Made by a program: the position numbers and the translations under genes
Shown here: one piece after another, positions 46,762 to 55,146 of the stretch
Layout of the letters: every line of letters begins with the position of its first letter
How positions within the stretch are numbered: the stretch's first letter is position 1
Source: an uncultured Saprospiraceae bacterium
GTDB taxonomy: Bacteria; Bacteroidota; Bacteroidia; Chitinophagales; Saprospiraceae
Reading direction: 5' to 3'
Assembly: GCA_937928405.1 (NCBI GenBank)
Contig: CALFWZ010000156.1
Span: 1 to 64,000, forward strand
Length of the DNA: 64,000 nt
Notes under the pieces: generated by a model
Database searches by the model: none
Seen by the model: the letters and a program-made list of their open reading frames with translations, nothing else
What the model was told of the DNA's origin: nothing

Positions 46762-49169
46762 TACTGAAAAACCGCCGCTGACCCTTTTCCAGACTGCGTC
46801 ACCTGTAAAATATTCGGAAAATAATCCTTTACTGTATCCACATGAGTGATGATATAAATCTGCCGATATTGCTCTTTCAGATGTTCTAAGGCCAATAAAA
46901 TTTCCATACGACGATCTTCATCTTGGCTACCAAAAATTTCATCAAAACCTAGAAAGCTCAAAGCTTCTGTGCTACCAGATAACTCCGCAATGGCTTTGCT
47001 GATTCCAATCCGTAAACAGAGATTTGCGAGGTCGATTTCTCCACCAGAAAAACGGGAGATAGGGTAGGCTACGCCATTTTCAAAAATCTGAAAATCAAAA
47101 TTATCATCTACATGAATACTCTCGTAACGGCCTTTGGTGATTTTTTCAAACAAGGTTCCTGCATAATTAGTAATAGTTGGTTTTATTTTGTCAAGGATAA
47201 AAGTTTTAAAAGCTTTAAAAAGACCATCGAGGGTTTCTAATTCTTCAAATTCAACTAAATTTTCTGCGATGGTAGACCGGTTGGCTTCATCCGTTTCGAT
47301 TCGCTGCTGTCGGGTGGTTATTTGATTTTCAAGGACGCGTTGTTGTCGAATTAATTCTTGAACAGCCGTTTGTAATTGATCTCTCTCGGCTTCTAATTCA
47401 TCTTGTTTAATTTGAGTAGCTTGGTATTTTTCGGGAACATATCCACTGGCTTTGATGGCGGCTACGACTGTTTTTATTTTTGCTTGACCATCGGAAATGC
47501 GCGTTTTATTTTTGGTTAACTGCTCTTTGATCGAGACTGTATTTTTTAATTTTTCTTCGTTGATCTGGTAAGTTAAGTAGGTAGGTTTAAATGACTCAAT
47601 TTTTTCCTTTAGTGTTTCATATTTTTTTTGATCAAATTTTAAATTGGTGTAGCCTTTTATTTCAACTTCCTTCTCTTTGATCATTTTTTCTCCTTTAGCC
47701 AGTCGCTCTTCTGCTTGTGTCAGTCGTTTAAGGTCGTCTTCGATTTTATTAATAGTGAGAGAGCGTTTTTGTTTTTCCTCTATTAATGTATTTAGTAAAC
47801 TGTCGAATTTCGCAATTGACTTCTCGTTCGTTTTAATCTGCTGATCTAAAGATTTTAGCTGTGTCTGTTCATAGTCAGCTATTTCCTTGTTTAATTTATC
47901 TATGGTTTTCTGGTATGCATGAACAAGTGGCTGCAAACAAGTAGGACATTCTGCATCTGCTCCCAGTTCCCTTATGGTGGAAAGTTGATTTTTACGATCT
48001 GCAATGCTTCCCAATATTTTACCTCTTGCTTCGGTTAGTCCTTGTAATTCTTTAATTTGTAATTCTTTAGTTTTCTGCTGGCTGGTAATTTTTGGTGTCA
48101 GTTCAGCTAGCGCTTTTTTTAATTTTTCATATTCTTTGGTTGAATTTTTCAATTCCTTAATTTCGGAATTAATTTCAGCCAGCATGCTAAGGTAATGCGC
48201 TCTTTGAGATTTTAAATTTTGAAGCTCTTGAAATTTTGTTCGCTCTCCTTCCAGACCATTGAGATTATCTAATTCTCTTAAATAATTTCCAACGTTTTTC
48301 TTCATTTTTTGCTGATCCTTTTCTAGTATTTTAAGATCTGCCAATACTGCTTTTAATCGTTCATTGTCCGATTTGATTCCATCTAGTAAAGAAAGGTAGC
48401 GTGTTTCTTCTTGCTTTCGAAGGTTAAAATTTTCGAAAGCAGTAAGTTGTGCATTAAATGCCTTTTTTGCCGTTTGGTAGGCTTTGTTTGTTTTCTCTAA
48501 TTTTTTCTGATTGTTATCTATTGATTTTTGTAGGGTCTTATTTTCTTTGTTTAAATTTTTTATTTCCGAATGGATAGATTTTAAGTCATCGGCTCCGAGC
48601 AATAAGGCTTTTTGACCATCGACGGCTCTTTTTAAATTATTTCGATCTTCCCGAACTAGTTTTTGAATTTGATCTAAGTTATCAAGGCCGATCATTTTAC
48701 GAACCATTTTTTTCCGTTCTTCTCCTCGTGTATTAGACAAGATCCCCAGTTCTTTTTGCCCACTAAAAATTGAACGAGTGAACGCATCTTTATCCATTCC
48801 AATCAACCTACTGACTTCTTGATTAACGGCAGTAGCTCCTGTCGCCAACTGTTTATCTTCATAATCATAGATACCTGCATATGGCGCCAACGCCTTTCCT
48901 CTGAATTCTCGTAAAATCCGGTATTCTTTTCCTCCAACTTCTAACCAAAGCTCCAATCGGACATTATCCTTTTTGCCCGCCCAACTCGTTTTATAAAAGG
49001 ATTTATCTGTTGATACGGCAGAGCCAAAAAGACACAATAATATACCATCAAAAATAGAGGATTTACCCGAGCCATTTTTTCCTATAATCCCAATTAAACC
49101 TTCTCGGAAGCTTAAATCTAGGCTAGAATATTGCTTAAAGTTCTCTAATAATAATCGCTGTAAAATCAT
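46761..49169 (-). CDS. SbcC/Rad50-like SMC-family ATPase
   Basis: A protein of 802 aa. Walker A is IGIIGKNGSGKSSIFDG (about 27-43). Long coiled coils (about 180-390 and 440-650) flank the zinc-hook motif CPTCLQP (about residues 410-416). The C-terminal ATPase half has ISRFSGGEIDLANLCLRIGISKA (signature) and LSFLGFDEIFGSQDEDRR (Walker B). It should form the ATPase arms of an SbcCD/Mre11-Rad50-type DNA end-processing nuclease. It is shorter than E. coli SbcC, and no SbcD nuclease gene is adjacent. It is 19 nt after the small membrane-protein gene and may share its transcript. Confidence 0.9.
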   Translation of the reverse strand: MILQRLLLENFKQYSSLDLSFREGLIGIIGKNGSGKSSIFDGILLCLFGSAVSTDKSFYKTSWAGKKDNVRLELWLEVGGKEYRILREFRGKALAPYAGIYDYEDKQLATGATAVNQEVSRLIGMDKDAFTRSIFSGQKELGILSNTRGEERKKMVRKMIGLDNLDQIQKLVREDRNNLKRAVDGQKALLLGADDLKSIHSEIKNLNKENKTLQKSIDNNQKKLEKTNKAYQTAKKAFNAQLTAFENFNLRKQEETRYLSLLDGIKSDNERLKAVLADLKILEKDQQKMKKNVGNYLRELDNLNGLEGERTKFQELQNLKSQRAHYLSMLAEINSEIKELKNSTKEYEKLKKALAELTPKITSQQKTKELQIKELQGLTEARGKILGSIADRKNQLSTIRELGADAECPTCLQPLVHAYQKTIDKLNKEIADYEQTQLKSLDQQIKTNEKSIAKFDSLLNTLIEEKQKRSLTINKIEDDLKRLTQAEERLAKGEKMIKEKEVEIKGYTNLKFDQKKYETLKEKIESFKPTYLTYQINEEKLKNTVSIKEQLTKNKTRISDGQAKIKTVVAAIKASGYVPEKYQATQIKQDELEAERDQLQTAVQELIRQQRVLENQITTRQQRIETDEANRSTIAENLVEFEELETLDGLFKAFKTFILDKIKPTITNYAGTLFEKITKGRYESIHVDDNFDFQIFENGVAYPISRFSGGEIDLANLCLRIGISKAIAELSGSTEALSFLGFDEIFGSQDEDRRMEILLALEHLKEQYRQIYIITHVDTVKDYFPNILQVTQSGKGSAAVFQ

Positions 49170-49188
49170 GGAGCAAAGATAAAAAAAG

Positions 49189-49587
49189 TTACAAGGAAAG
49201 TCCTATTCTCCAGAAAACAACACTTGTATAACCCCAAAACAAACTAAAAACGATGTGCACTGCGGTTTCAAAAAATTTTCCCTTCCAATGACTAGTCGAA
49301 TATCCAAAAAATTGAATGAAAAACCTCAAGGTCCAAAAAATTGCAAAGCCTAAACAAATCTTCCTTCCTAAGCGACTATTGCTTAAATCATCTCCAGAAG
49401 TTAAGCAAAGAATTCCCATTAAAAAAACCGTTAATGCCAAAAAAAAAGTATGGATAACCATCATCTCTGCGTTGATTAAGCTTAAAGATTTTAAGTCATT
49501 TTCCCAATTAAAATATTTAGGAAAAATGACATGGATTAAGGCCAACAAGATCAATGAAATTCCAATTAGTTTAAGGTGTATTTCCAT
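49189..49587 (-). CDS. Small membrane protein, hypothetical
   Basis: A protein of 132 aa with about four transmembrane helices (starting LKLIGISLILLALIHVIFPKYF). It overlaps the methyltransferase gene by 17 nt and therefore belongs to the same operon. I do not recognise a family. Confidence 0.7.
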   Translation of the reverse strand: MEIHLKLIGISLILLALIHVIFPKYFNWENDLKSLSLINAEMMVIHTFFLALTVFLMGILCLTSGDDLSNSRLGRKICLGFAIFWTLRFFIQFFGYSTSHWKGKFFETAVHIVFSLFWGYTSVVFWRIGLSL

Positions 49588-50326
49588 GAGGTGTCAAAAT
49601 AAAAAGCGTAATAAATGGGTTGAGTTTTTTTTTATCCTGGATGGATAGACCTGCCATCCTAAAAGTTGTTAACCAAGTTTTTTTACTATAGAAATGTAAA
49701 AAACCAATAGTGTATGCCAAAAAATTACTGGTATCTCTTAGGTGTTCCATCACATATATTTTTCCAGTTGATTTAGTAACTCTATTAAGTTCTTGAAAGA
49801 ATAAAACCCTTTCTGCTTCGTCCCGAATTTCGTGTGCCGCGAAGATGACGATGGATTTATCAAATCGATGATTGGGAAATGGGAGCGCTTGAGAATTTAT
49901 AGAGATTGTTTCTGGCTGTGGTGGATATGCTTTCCTAGCTCGACGAATTGAAATTTCTGTATGCCTTTGTGGATCATAAAAATCGCAAATAGTCAATTTT
50001 GTGCTTGGATATTTATTCTTGATGGTAGAACTTGTTTCGTCAAACCCAGCATTTACATTTAATAGTTGGAGTTGGTTTGAATCATCTAACCAATCTAATT
50101 CATATAAATTTGAGCAGTCATACACATAATAGGAAACTAAAAGCGAAATAATAGTGATCAAACAACCAGATCCCAGACCAACCAATAACCAAAAATGTAA
50201 AAATGGAGGGAAGAGACTTTTAAGTAATAAAAGTCCGATCATTATCAAACCAACTATAAGATAAAAATGCCAATTGAAGTGAATAATATTCCAAACACCT
50301 TGAAATCGAGTACGGGCTACCTCCAT
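49571..50326 (-). CDS. Membrane-anchored class I methyltransferase-like protein
   Basis: A protein of 251 aa. Two N-terminal transmembrane helices (about 18-65) precede a Rossmann-like domain. The SAM-motif I position reads LQLLNVNAGFDETSS, lacking the usual GxGxG, but a later motif (ALPFPNHRFDKSIVIFAAHEIRDEAERVLFFQELNRVTKSTGKIYVMEHLRD) is clearly that of UbiE/Methyltransf_11 enzymes. It may be a diverged methyltransferase acting on a membrane lipid or quinone-like substrate. It overlaps both neighbours (10 and 17 nt). Confidence 0.8.
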   Translation of the reverse strand: MEVARTRFQGVWNIIHFNWHFYLIVGLIMIGLLLLKSLFPPFLHFWLLVGLGSGCLITIISLLVSYYVYDCSNLYELDWLDDSNQLQLLNVNAGFDETSSTIKNKYPSTKLTICDFYDPQRHTEISIRRARKAYPPQPETISINSQALPFPNHRFDKSIVIFAAHEIRDEAERVLFFQELNRVTKSTGKIYVMEHLRDTSNFLAYTIGFLHFYSKKTWLTTFRMAGLSIQDKKKLNPFITLFILTPHGNTP

Positions 50327-51057
50327 TTTTCAATCCTCCCTTTTTCCCACCGATAGGGAATATTCTTTATTTCAAAAGCATTGGCTAGTCTGCCATTTTT
50401 TAATCCTAAATCTGCGAAAAAATCAAAATGATACGCTTTAATTTGAACTGGTTTGGGGTGCCAATTCTGTCGGATGCCTCGGATAATTAAAACTTCCTTT
50501 GCGATGGGATCGACAGTGAAGGTGTGTGGCAAAGGTCCTGCGAATCTTCTAGCTTCTTTCCAATTAACAAAAGGAGAATTGCTTGGAATACTAATTTCGC
50601 TTTCATCTTCCGATTTGTCAATGGTTACTTTAAAATTAGACTTTTGGGAAGAGATGGTTTTAAAGTGGGTATCTTCAAATTGTTGAATATCCGTAGTTGA
50701 ATAGTTATAATTGGTAAAGAGGTTACCTGAATATTCCATTCTTTTTTTATTTGTTTCAGATTTTAAAATATACAGTCCACGTAAATTTTTTCCAGCTTGA
50801 TTAACATATCTAACAAAAATCCGATATCCCATTAAAAAAAAATCACTGCCGAAAAATTTGGGAAATCCTGCTGGTCGCAACCCCTTTGTCTGGACCATTG
50901 CAATGGCTACAAAACCCCACTCGTTCTGGAAGGTATCAAGTAAAAGCGGACTTGGGAGAAATTTTTGGAGCGCTTCTTTTGGGAATGCAAAGGTTAGCAC
51001 ATTGGATTGACTAAAATAGGCTTCAACGCCGAAAGGATGCTTTTTTAAGAATTTCAT
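50317..51057 (-). CDS. DUF2071 (YqjF-like) protein
   Basis: A protein of 246 aa without signal or membrane helix. The layout (FGVEAYFSQSNVLTFAFPKEALQKFLPSPLLLD, then YRIFVRYVNQAGKNLRGLYILKSETNKKRM and the end HFDFFADLGL) matches the DUF2071/YqjF family, which resembles the acetoacetate decarboxylase fold. The function is unknown. It lies 10 nt after the DoxX-like gene and overlaps the methyltransferase gene by 10 nt. Confidence 0.8.
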   Translation of the reverse strand: MKFLKKHPFGVEAYFSQSNVLTFAFPKEALQKFLPSPLLLDTFQNEWGFVAIAMVQTKGLRPAGFPKFFGSDFFLMGYRIFVRYVNQAGKNLRGLYILKSETNKKRMEYSGNLFTNYNYSTTDIQQFEDTHFKTISSQKSNFKVTIDKSEDESEISIPSNSPFVNWKEARRFAGPLPHTFTVDPIAKEVLIIRGIRQNWHPKPVQIKAYHFDFFADLGLKNGRLANAFEIKNIPYRWEKGRIEKWR

Positions 51058-51067
51058 CTCGTTAAAA

Positions 51068-51445
51068 TTACGATAATTGTTTGCTTAAAACAAATCCATG
51101 TATATAAACTAAAACAATAAATCCAAGGGCAAATATAGCATTGAGCTTCCCCCAAAGCAACAAGTTAGGAGCCAATATAAATTCCATAATATTCATTGTG
51201 GTCACTAAGATAATTTGGGTAATGGTCAATAATTTTTTTCTGAATTTAAGTATGATTAATAAACCTAAAATAACTTCACCTACCCCAATCAAGATGGTAA
51301 TGCTAGTTGCATATTGATATCCCAGAATACTCTCCACGATCTCTTGATGTCGAGGTATGAAATTTAATATTTTACAAAATAGTCCGTTAACCAACCAAAC
51401 GAGACCAATGAAAAAGGTAAGACCATTATAAATATTATTAGACAT
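51068..51445 (-). CDS. DoxX-like membrane protein
   Basis: A protein of 125 aa with four transmembrane helices. It opens NGLTFFIGLVWLVNGLFCKILNFIPRHQEIVESILG and continues with ITILIGVGEVILGLLIILKFRKK, the DoxX-like pattern. It is the first gene of the minus-strand run DoxX, DUF2071, methyltransferase, membrane protein and perhaps SbcC. No precise role can be assigned. Confidence 0.82.
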   Translation of the reverse strand: MSNNIYNGLTFFIGLVWLVNGLFCKILNFIPRHQEIVESILGYQYATSITILIGVGEVILGLLIILKFRKKLLTITQIILVTTMNIMEFILAPNLLLWGKLNAIFALGFIVLVYIHGFVLSKQLS

Positions 51446-51787
51446 CTTTTAATATGATTAATAATTTTCAAGCAAAAAATAAGTTGGAAGTTAAAGAAAT
51501 TGATCTCGAAAACAAAAACTTAAGGTTGTCTCTTTAGTGTTCAAAAACATGATGAGGATAATTGGTTAGCAAATAATAATATTCTTCAAATTATTAACAA
51601 ACGAATTCCTTCAAATATTTACGGTTGAATTTAAAGACGAATATCTAATAATATAATTTCAGTAATATTAATGGAATATACTATTATACTTTTGTGAAAG
51701 AAATACTTCATGATGATCTTAATTTCGATGAAAAATCATAAAAAGGCTCAAGTATTTTAAATTTTTATTTTAAATTTTTTCTTTTTT
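51446..51787. other. AT-rich intergenic region
   Basis: About 340 nt between the DoxX start and the conserved leader. A TACTTTTG box at 51687-51694 on the plus strand matches TANNTTTG, so transcription of the T9SS gene could start here as well as at the leader promoter. No small ORF or hairpin stood out. Confidence 0.5.
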
Positions 51788-52028
51788 GCCAAATAAAACA
51801 CTATAATTGTGAATGCTTAGTCTTAAGTGTTCTGCAAAAAATATAAAAAGCCAAATAAAACTACCTTTCGTGTTTTTTTAAGCTATATTGTTAGGCGAAT
51901 ACCGAAAAGCCTTAAAGTTTACTTGATTTCCAGTGTCTGTCACACATGGTCGTGGTATTCTTATGGAAATGATTTATTAATGGTTAAACTTTTAAACAGA
52001 GTAGGCTCATTTCTAAATATTTTATTTT
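51788..52028 (+). ncRNA. Conserved leader, copy 1: candidate structured cis-regulatory RNA
   Basis: It is about 93% identical by eye over its last 195 nt to 53727-53921, while the coding sequence after the ATG diverges at once. A TATAATTG box (51802-51809) gives a plausible start. Visible pairings: AGGC/GCCT (51893-51896 with 51909-51912); CCAGTGT/ACACaTGG with loop CTGTC (51930-51949); GAATACC in the first loop with GGTATTC (51897-51903 with 51954-51960, pseudoknot-compatible); and AAAGTTTA with TAAACTTT (51914-51921 with 51985-51992), which lies about 40 nt before the ATG. I do not recognise a known riboswitch class. RNA function is inference. Confidence 0.5.
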
Positions 52029-53405
52029 ATGAAAATTAACACACTATTTAAGACGTTTTTAATGACGTTATTCCTCTTCTTGGGGACATTCCAAATCCAA
52101 GGCCAAATCATTACCGGCCCTATTCCTATTAGCTTAGCACCTTGTGCAGGGATTACCGTAGATAGACAAGTCTGTAATCGTGATGGCACAGTGACCATCT
52201 ATTTTAGAGTAGACAATAACTCTGGCTCAACAGTTACTTTAGTTAATGTACTTGATGGTACTACCGTTGTTGGTACTTCGACTACTCCAATCCCTCCAAA
52301 TTCAACAGGGTCCCACGTCTATACTTATACAGGAGCTACTCCAAATTCGATTCAGTGTTTTAACCTTTACCTTTTCAACGATCGAGGCGGATGTTGTCAT
52401 CGTAGAGTATGTGTTAGAGTCCGGGATTGCTGTGATTTACAAACTAGAGCTTTTGGCCGTGATGCAACTTGTCCAACTGGTCTAGGATCTGCCGGGATTT
52501 CAGTTTGGGGTGGTACACCTCCTTATACTGGGCAATGGACAAATACAACTACTGGACAAACTGGAAATATGAACATTGGTGGCCCAATATCTATTCTTCT
52601 TCCAAATCTAACGCCAGGTGTTTATACTTACTGGTTTATTGATGCAATGGGCTGTAGAGTTCAAGGAACCTTTACAATAGGTACTGATTTTGTCGGTGAT
52701 AATTGTTTGGACTTTGAAATACATGATACGGCAAGCGATTATGGATGGTCAAATGGCTTGCAGGATATATATGATGGTACAAGTGAGGTAGCAGCAACTT
52801 TAAACTTCTGCTTTACCACGGTATATGCTCCAGATCAATTAATAGTTAGAGTAAATAATCAGATAGTATTAGATTCAGGACCATGGTCAACGCTTGGAAC
52901 TGATAATGGAACTCCTACTGGTTCACATGGTACATGTTCGCCTAATCCATGGGGCCCACAGGGAGCCTTTTTTGGACAAGTTACTGTTCAGCCATGTGAT
53001 GTAATCGATATTGATGTAGATGTAGAAGTTTGTAATGCAGGAGGTGTTGGATGGACTTTAGATGTTTCTTGTGGTCGACTTGATTGTGATAATGATGGTT
53101 CATCTGCACGAGGAGGTGCAGAAGAGCGAGGAGCAAGTGGTCGTTCCGACGATACGAATCTAGGCAGTGCAGGATCATTCAAGCTCTTCCCGAACCCAGT
53201 AACTGATGTATTAAATATTACAAATATCAATCAGAATTATGCGAAGGTTAGAGTATTGGATGGTACAGGTCGAACTATGATGCTTGATAATTCAGGTGAG
53301 ACTAATCTACAAATGGATGCAAGTGCCCTTCAATCAGGTGTTTACTTCGTAGAAATCACAGATGACGAGGGTAACAGAGTCGTTGAGAAATTTATCAAAT
53401 TATAA
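52029..53405 (+). CDS. T9SS-secreted SprB-repeat-like adhesin, paralog 1
   Basis: A protein of 458 aa. Signal peptide (about 1-25), then an N-terminal domain (about 35-135) with cysteine-rich end CCHRRVCVRVRDCC, shared with the neighbouring paralog. Next is a SprB-repeat-like domain (about 140-225; GGTPPYTGQWTNTTTGQT ... LTPGVYTYWFIDAMGC) that the paralog lacks, then a further domain (about 230-350). The C-terminal T9SS type-A sorting domain (about 380-458; FKLFPNPVTDVLNI ... GVYFVEITDDEGNRVVEKFIKL) is almost identical to that of the paralog. It should be a surface or secreted structural/adhesive protein. It has its own leader and terminator. Confidence 0.88.
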   Translation: MKINTLFKTFLMTLFLFLGTFQIQGQIITGPIPISLAPCAGITVDRQVCNRDGTVTIYFRVDNNSGSTVTLVNVLDGTTVVGTSTTPIPPNSTGSHVYTYTGATPNSIQCFNLYLFNDRGGCCHRRVCVRVRDCCDLQTRAFGRDATCPTGLGSAGISVWGGTPPYTGQWTNTTTGQTGNMNIGGPISILLPNLTPGVYTYWFIDAMGCRVQGTFTIGTDFVGDNCLDFEIHDTASDYGWSNGLQDIYDGTSEVAATLNFCFTTVYAPDQLIVRVNNQIVLDSGPWSTLGTDNGTPTGSHGTCSPNPWGPQGAFFGQVTVQPCDVIDIDVDVEVCNAGGVGWTLDVSCGRLDCDNDGSSARGGAEERGASGRSDDTNLGSAGSFKLFPNPVTDVLNITNINQNYAKVRVLDGTGRTMMLDNSGETNLQMDASALQSGVYFVEITDDEGNRVVEKFIKL

Positions 53406-53680
53406 TAAATTAAGTTTATTTTAATTTCAAATAAATTCTTTTTTTGAATAAACTGTCTCATAAGTTCTTTACTTATGAGGCAGTTTTTTATGTATGAATC
53501 ATAGAATAATTATTTGGAAAATGGTCAACCAAATTCAATACATGATTTTTTTTAGCATTATTTTATGACTCCTTTGTGAAATTATTGTGAAACGAATAAG
53601 TCAATATTAATCTGTTCTAGAGTAGAAAAATGAAGGAGCTTTTTAGCATTACTAATTTTTATATTGAAATATTCTTTATT
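53406..53680. other. Intergenic region after paralog 1
   Basis: It contains the terminator at 53451-53487 and then about 190 nt of AT-rich sequence before the second conserved leader. No ORF or other structure seen. Confidence 0.5.
53451..53487 (+). terminator. Rho-independent terminator after paralog 1
   Basis: AACTGTCTCATAAG pairs with CTTATGAGGCAGTT (13 bp plus one G-T pair), followed by a T run, 46 nt after the stop. Confidence 0.9.
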
Positions 53681-53921
53681 GCAAAATAAAAACATTATAC
53701 TTGTGAGTGTATAAACACAAATATTCTACAAAAAATATATAAAGCCAACTAAAAGTACCTTTCGTGTTTTTTTAAGCTATAGTATTAGGCGAATACCGAA
53801 AAGCCTTAAAGTTTACTTGATCTCCAGTGTCTGTCACACATGGTCCTGATATTCTTATGAAATTGATTTATTAAATGGTTAAACTTTTAAACAGAGTAGG
53901 CTCATTTCAAAATTTTATTTT
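53681..53921 (+). ncRNA. Conserved leader, copy 2: candidate structured cis-regulatory RNA
   Basis: Second copy of the 51788-52028 leader. A TATACTTG box at 53696-53703 matches the promoter position of copy 1. The hairpin sequences AGGC/GCCT and CCAGTGT/ACACaTGG with loop CTGTC, and the AAAGTTTA/TAAACTTT pair, are unchanged. The GAATACC partner is GATATTC here, which leaves one C-A mismatch. The upstream ORF readable in copy 1 is closed by a stop here, so a leader peptide is unlikely. Confidence 0.5.
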
Positions 53922-55067
53922 ATGAAAATTAACACACTGTTTATGATGTTGTTCTTATTTTTAGGAACACTTCAACTTCAAAGTCAAATCAGCACTGGTC
54001 CCATTGATCCCGTCAGAGCTTGTGCAAGCATTTCTGTCATGGATCAAGTTTGTAATGAGGATGGTACCGTGACGATTTCTTTTAGGGTTACCAATAACAC
54101 AGCTTCAACCGCAACGTATGTAAATGTCTTCGCTGGTTCTACGTTAGTTGGTTCCTCCAACTCACCGATTGGACCATATTCAACTGGTGTGGCACTTTAC
54201 ACCTATACTGGTGCAACTCCAGGTACCGTACAATGTTTTGAAATTTACCTCTATAATAGAAGAGGAAGAATTTGTCGACAAAGAGCTTGTGTAAGAATTC
54301 AAAATTGTTGTACTGCAACCTGTGATGATTTTACTTTTACATCTACCGCAAATAATAATTTTAACATTGGCGTACCAATAGTTTCTAATGTTACGGCATC
54401 TATAGGAGTCACTCTTGATGCGCTTAGGGTGCCTGATTCAGTATGGGTAACGGTAAATAATGTCACGGTCTTAGGTTTTTCAGCTGGTGCCCCAGTATGT
54501 CCTGGTCCTACAGGGTTAGTCGTTGGGCCACAATATTTTACCGTCCAACCTTGCGATGTAGTAGTATTTAATGTGTTGGGTGATCATTGTAACCTGGCAG
54601 CTAGTTATTGGGAATTGTATGTTGAATGCAGACCGCGTAGATTGACCAGTGGAGGTGCAGGAGATATAGGGAAAGGTAATGTGGTTACAAATCCTTACAG
54701 CCATATGTCAGAAGCTGAATTAATCGAGACTGAAAGGAGTTTACTTGGCTTGCCTTCACAAGAGCAAGCGGATCTAAATTCAGAGGATGCTGATAGCGGT
54801 TCTGCTGAATTAGGTGCAACTACTGGAGCCCTCAAGATCTTCCCGAATCCTGTAAATGATGTATTGAATATCACTAACTATAATCAAGAGATTAATTATT
54901 CAGAGGTAAGAGTAATAGACGGCGCAGGTCGAACTATGATGCTTCAGAATATGTCAGGAATGCTTGATTTACGAATGGATGCAAGTGCACTTCAATCAGG
55001 TATTTACTTTATAGAAGTCACAGACGATGAGGGTAATCGAGTCGTCGAGAAATTTATAAAATTATAA
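53922..55067 (+). CDS. T9SS-secreted protein, paralog 2
   Basis: A protein of 381 aa. Signal peptide (about 1-23) and N-terminal domain (about 30-128; CASISVMDQVCNEDGTVTISFRVTNN ... RACVRIQNCC) homologous to paralog 1. A second domain (about 130-235) ends WELYVECRP. There is an acidic linker (about 250-295) and a T9SS type-A tail (about 300-381; LKIFPNPVNDVLNI ... VVEKFIKL). It lacks the SprB-like domain of paralog 1. Leader and tail are conserved while the centre differs, the pattern expected after tandem duplication and domain loss or exchange. Confidence 0.88.
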   Translation: MKINTLFMMLFLFLGTLQLQSQISTGPIDPVRACASISVMDQVCNEDGTVTISFRVTNNTASTATYVNVFAGSTLVGSSNSPIGPYSTGVALYTYTGATPGTVQCFEIYLYNRRGRICRQRACVRIQNCCTATCDDFTFTSTANNNFNIGVPIVSNVTASIGVTLDALRVPDSVWVTVNNVTVLGFSAGAPVCPGPTGLVVGPQYFTVQPCDVVVFNVLGDHCNLAASYWELYVECRPRRLTSGGAGDIGKGNVVTNPYSHMSEAELIETERSLLGLPSQEQADLNSEDADSGSAELGATTGALKIFPNPVNDVLNITNYNQEINYSEVRVIDGAGRTMMLQNMSGMLDLRMDASALQSGIYFIEVTDDEGNRVVEKFIKL

Positions 55068-55098
55068 CTAAATAATTTTATTAAAGATAAATTTTTAG

Positions 55099-55134
55099 AT
55101 AGGGTAGAAGCATTGCTTCTGCCCTATTTTTTTT
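55099..55134 (+). terminator. Rho-independent terminator after paralog 2
   Basis: ATAGGGTAGAAG pairs with CTTCTGCCCTAT (12 bp with one G-T pair, 5-nt loop), followed by TTTTTTT. Confidence 0.92.
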
Positions 55135-55146
55135 AACAACGGTCCA

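Noticed and set aside
49316-49648. 110-aa Lys-rich plus-strand ORF
   Set aside because: Antisense to the membrane protein and methyltransferase genes; no recognisable domain.
51827-52039. 70-aa ORF inside the conserved leader, a possible leader peptide
   Set aside because: In the second copy the same frame is closed by a TGA after the conserved block, and the start codon is not conserved. The conservation is at nucleotide level.
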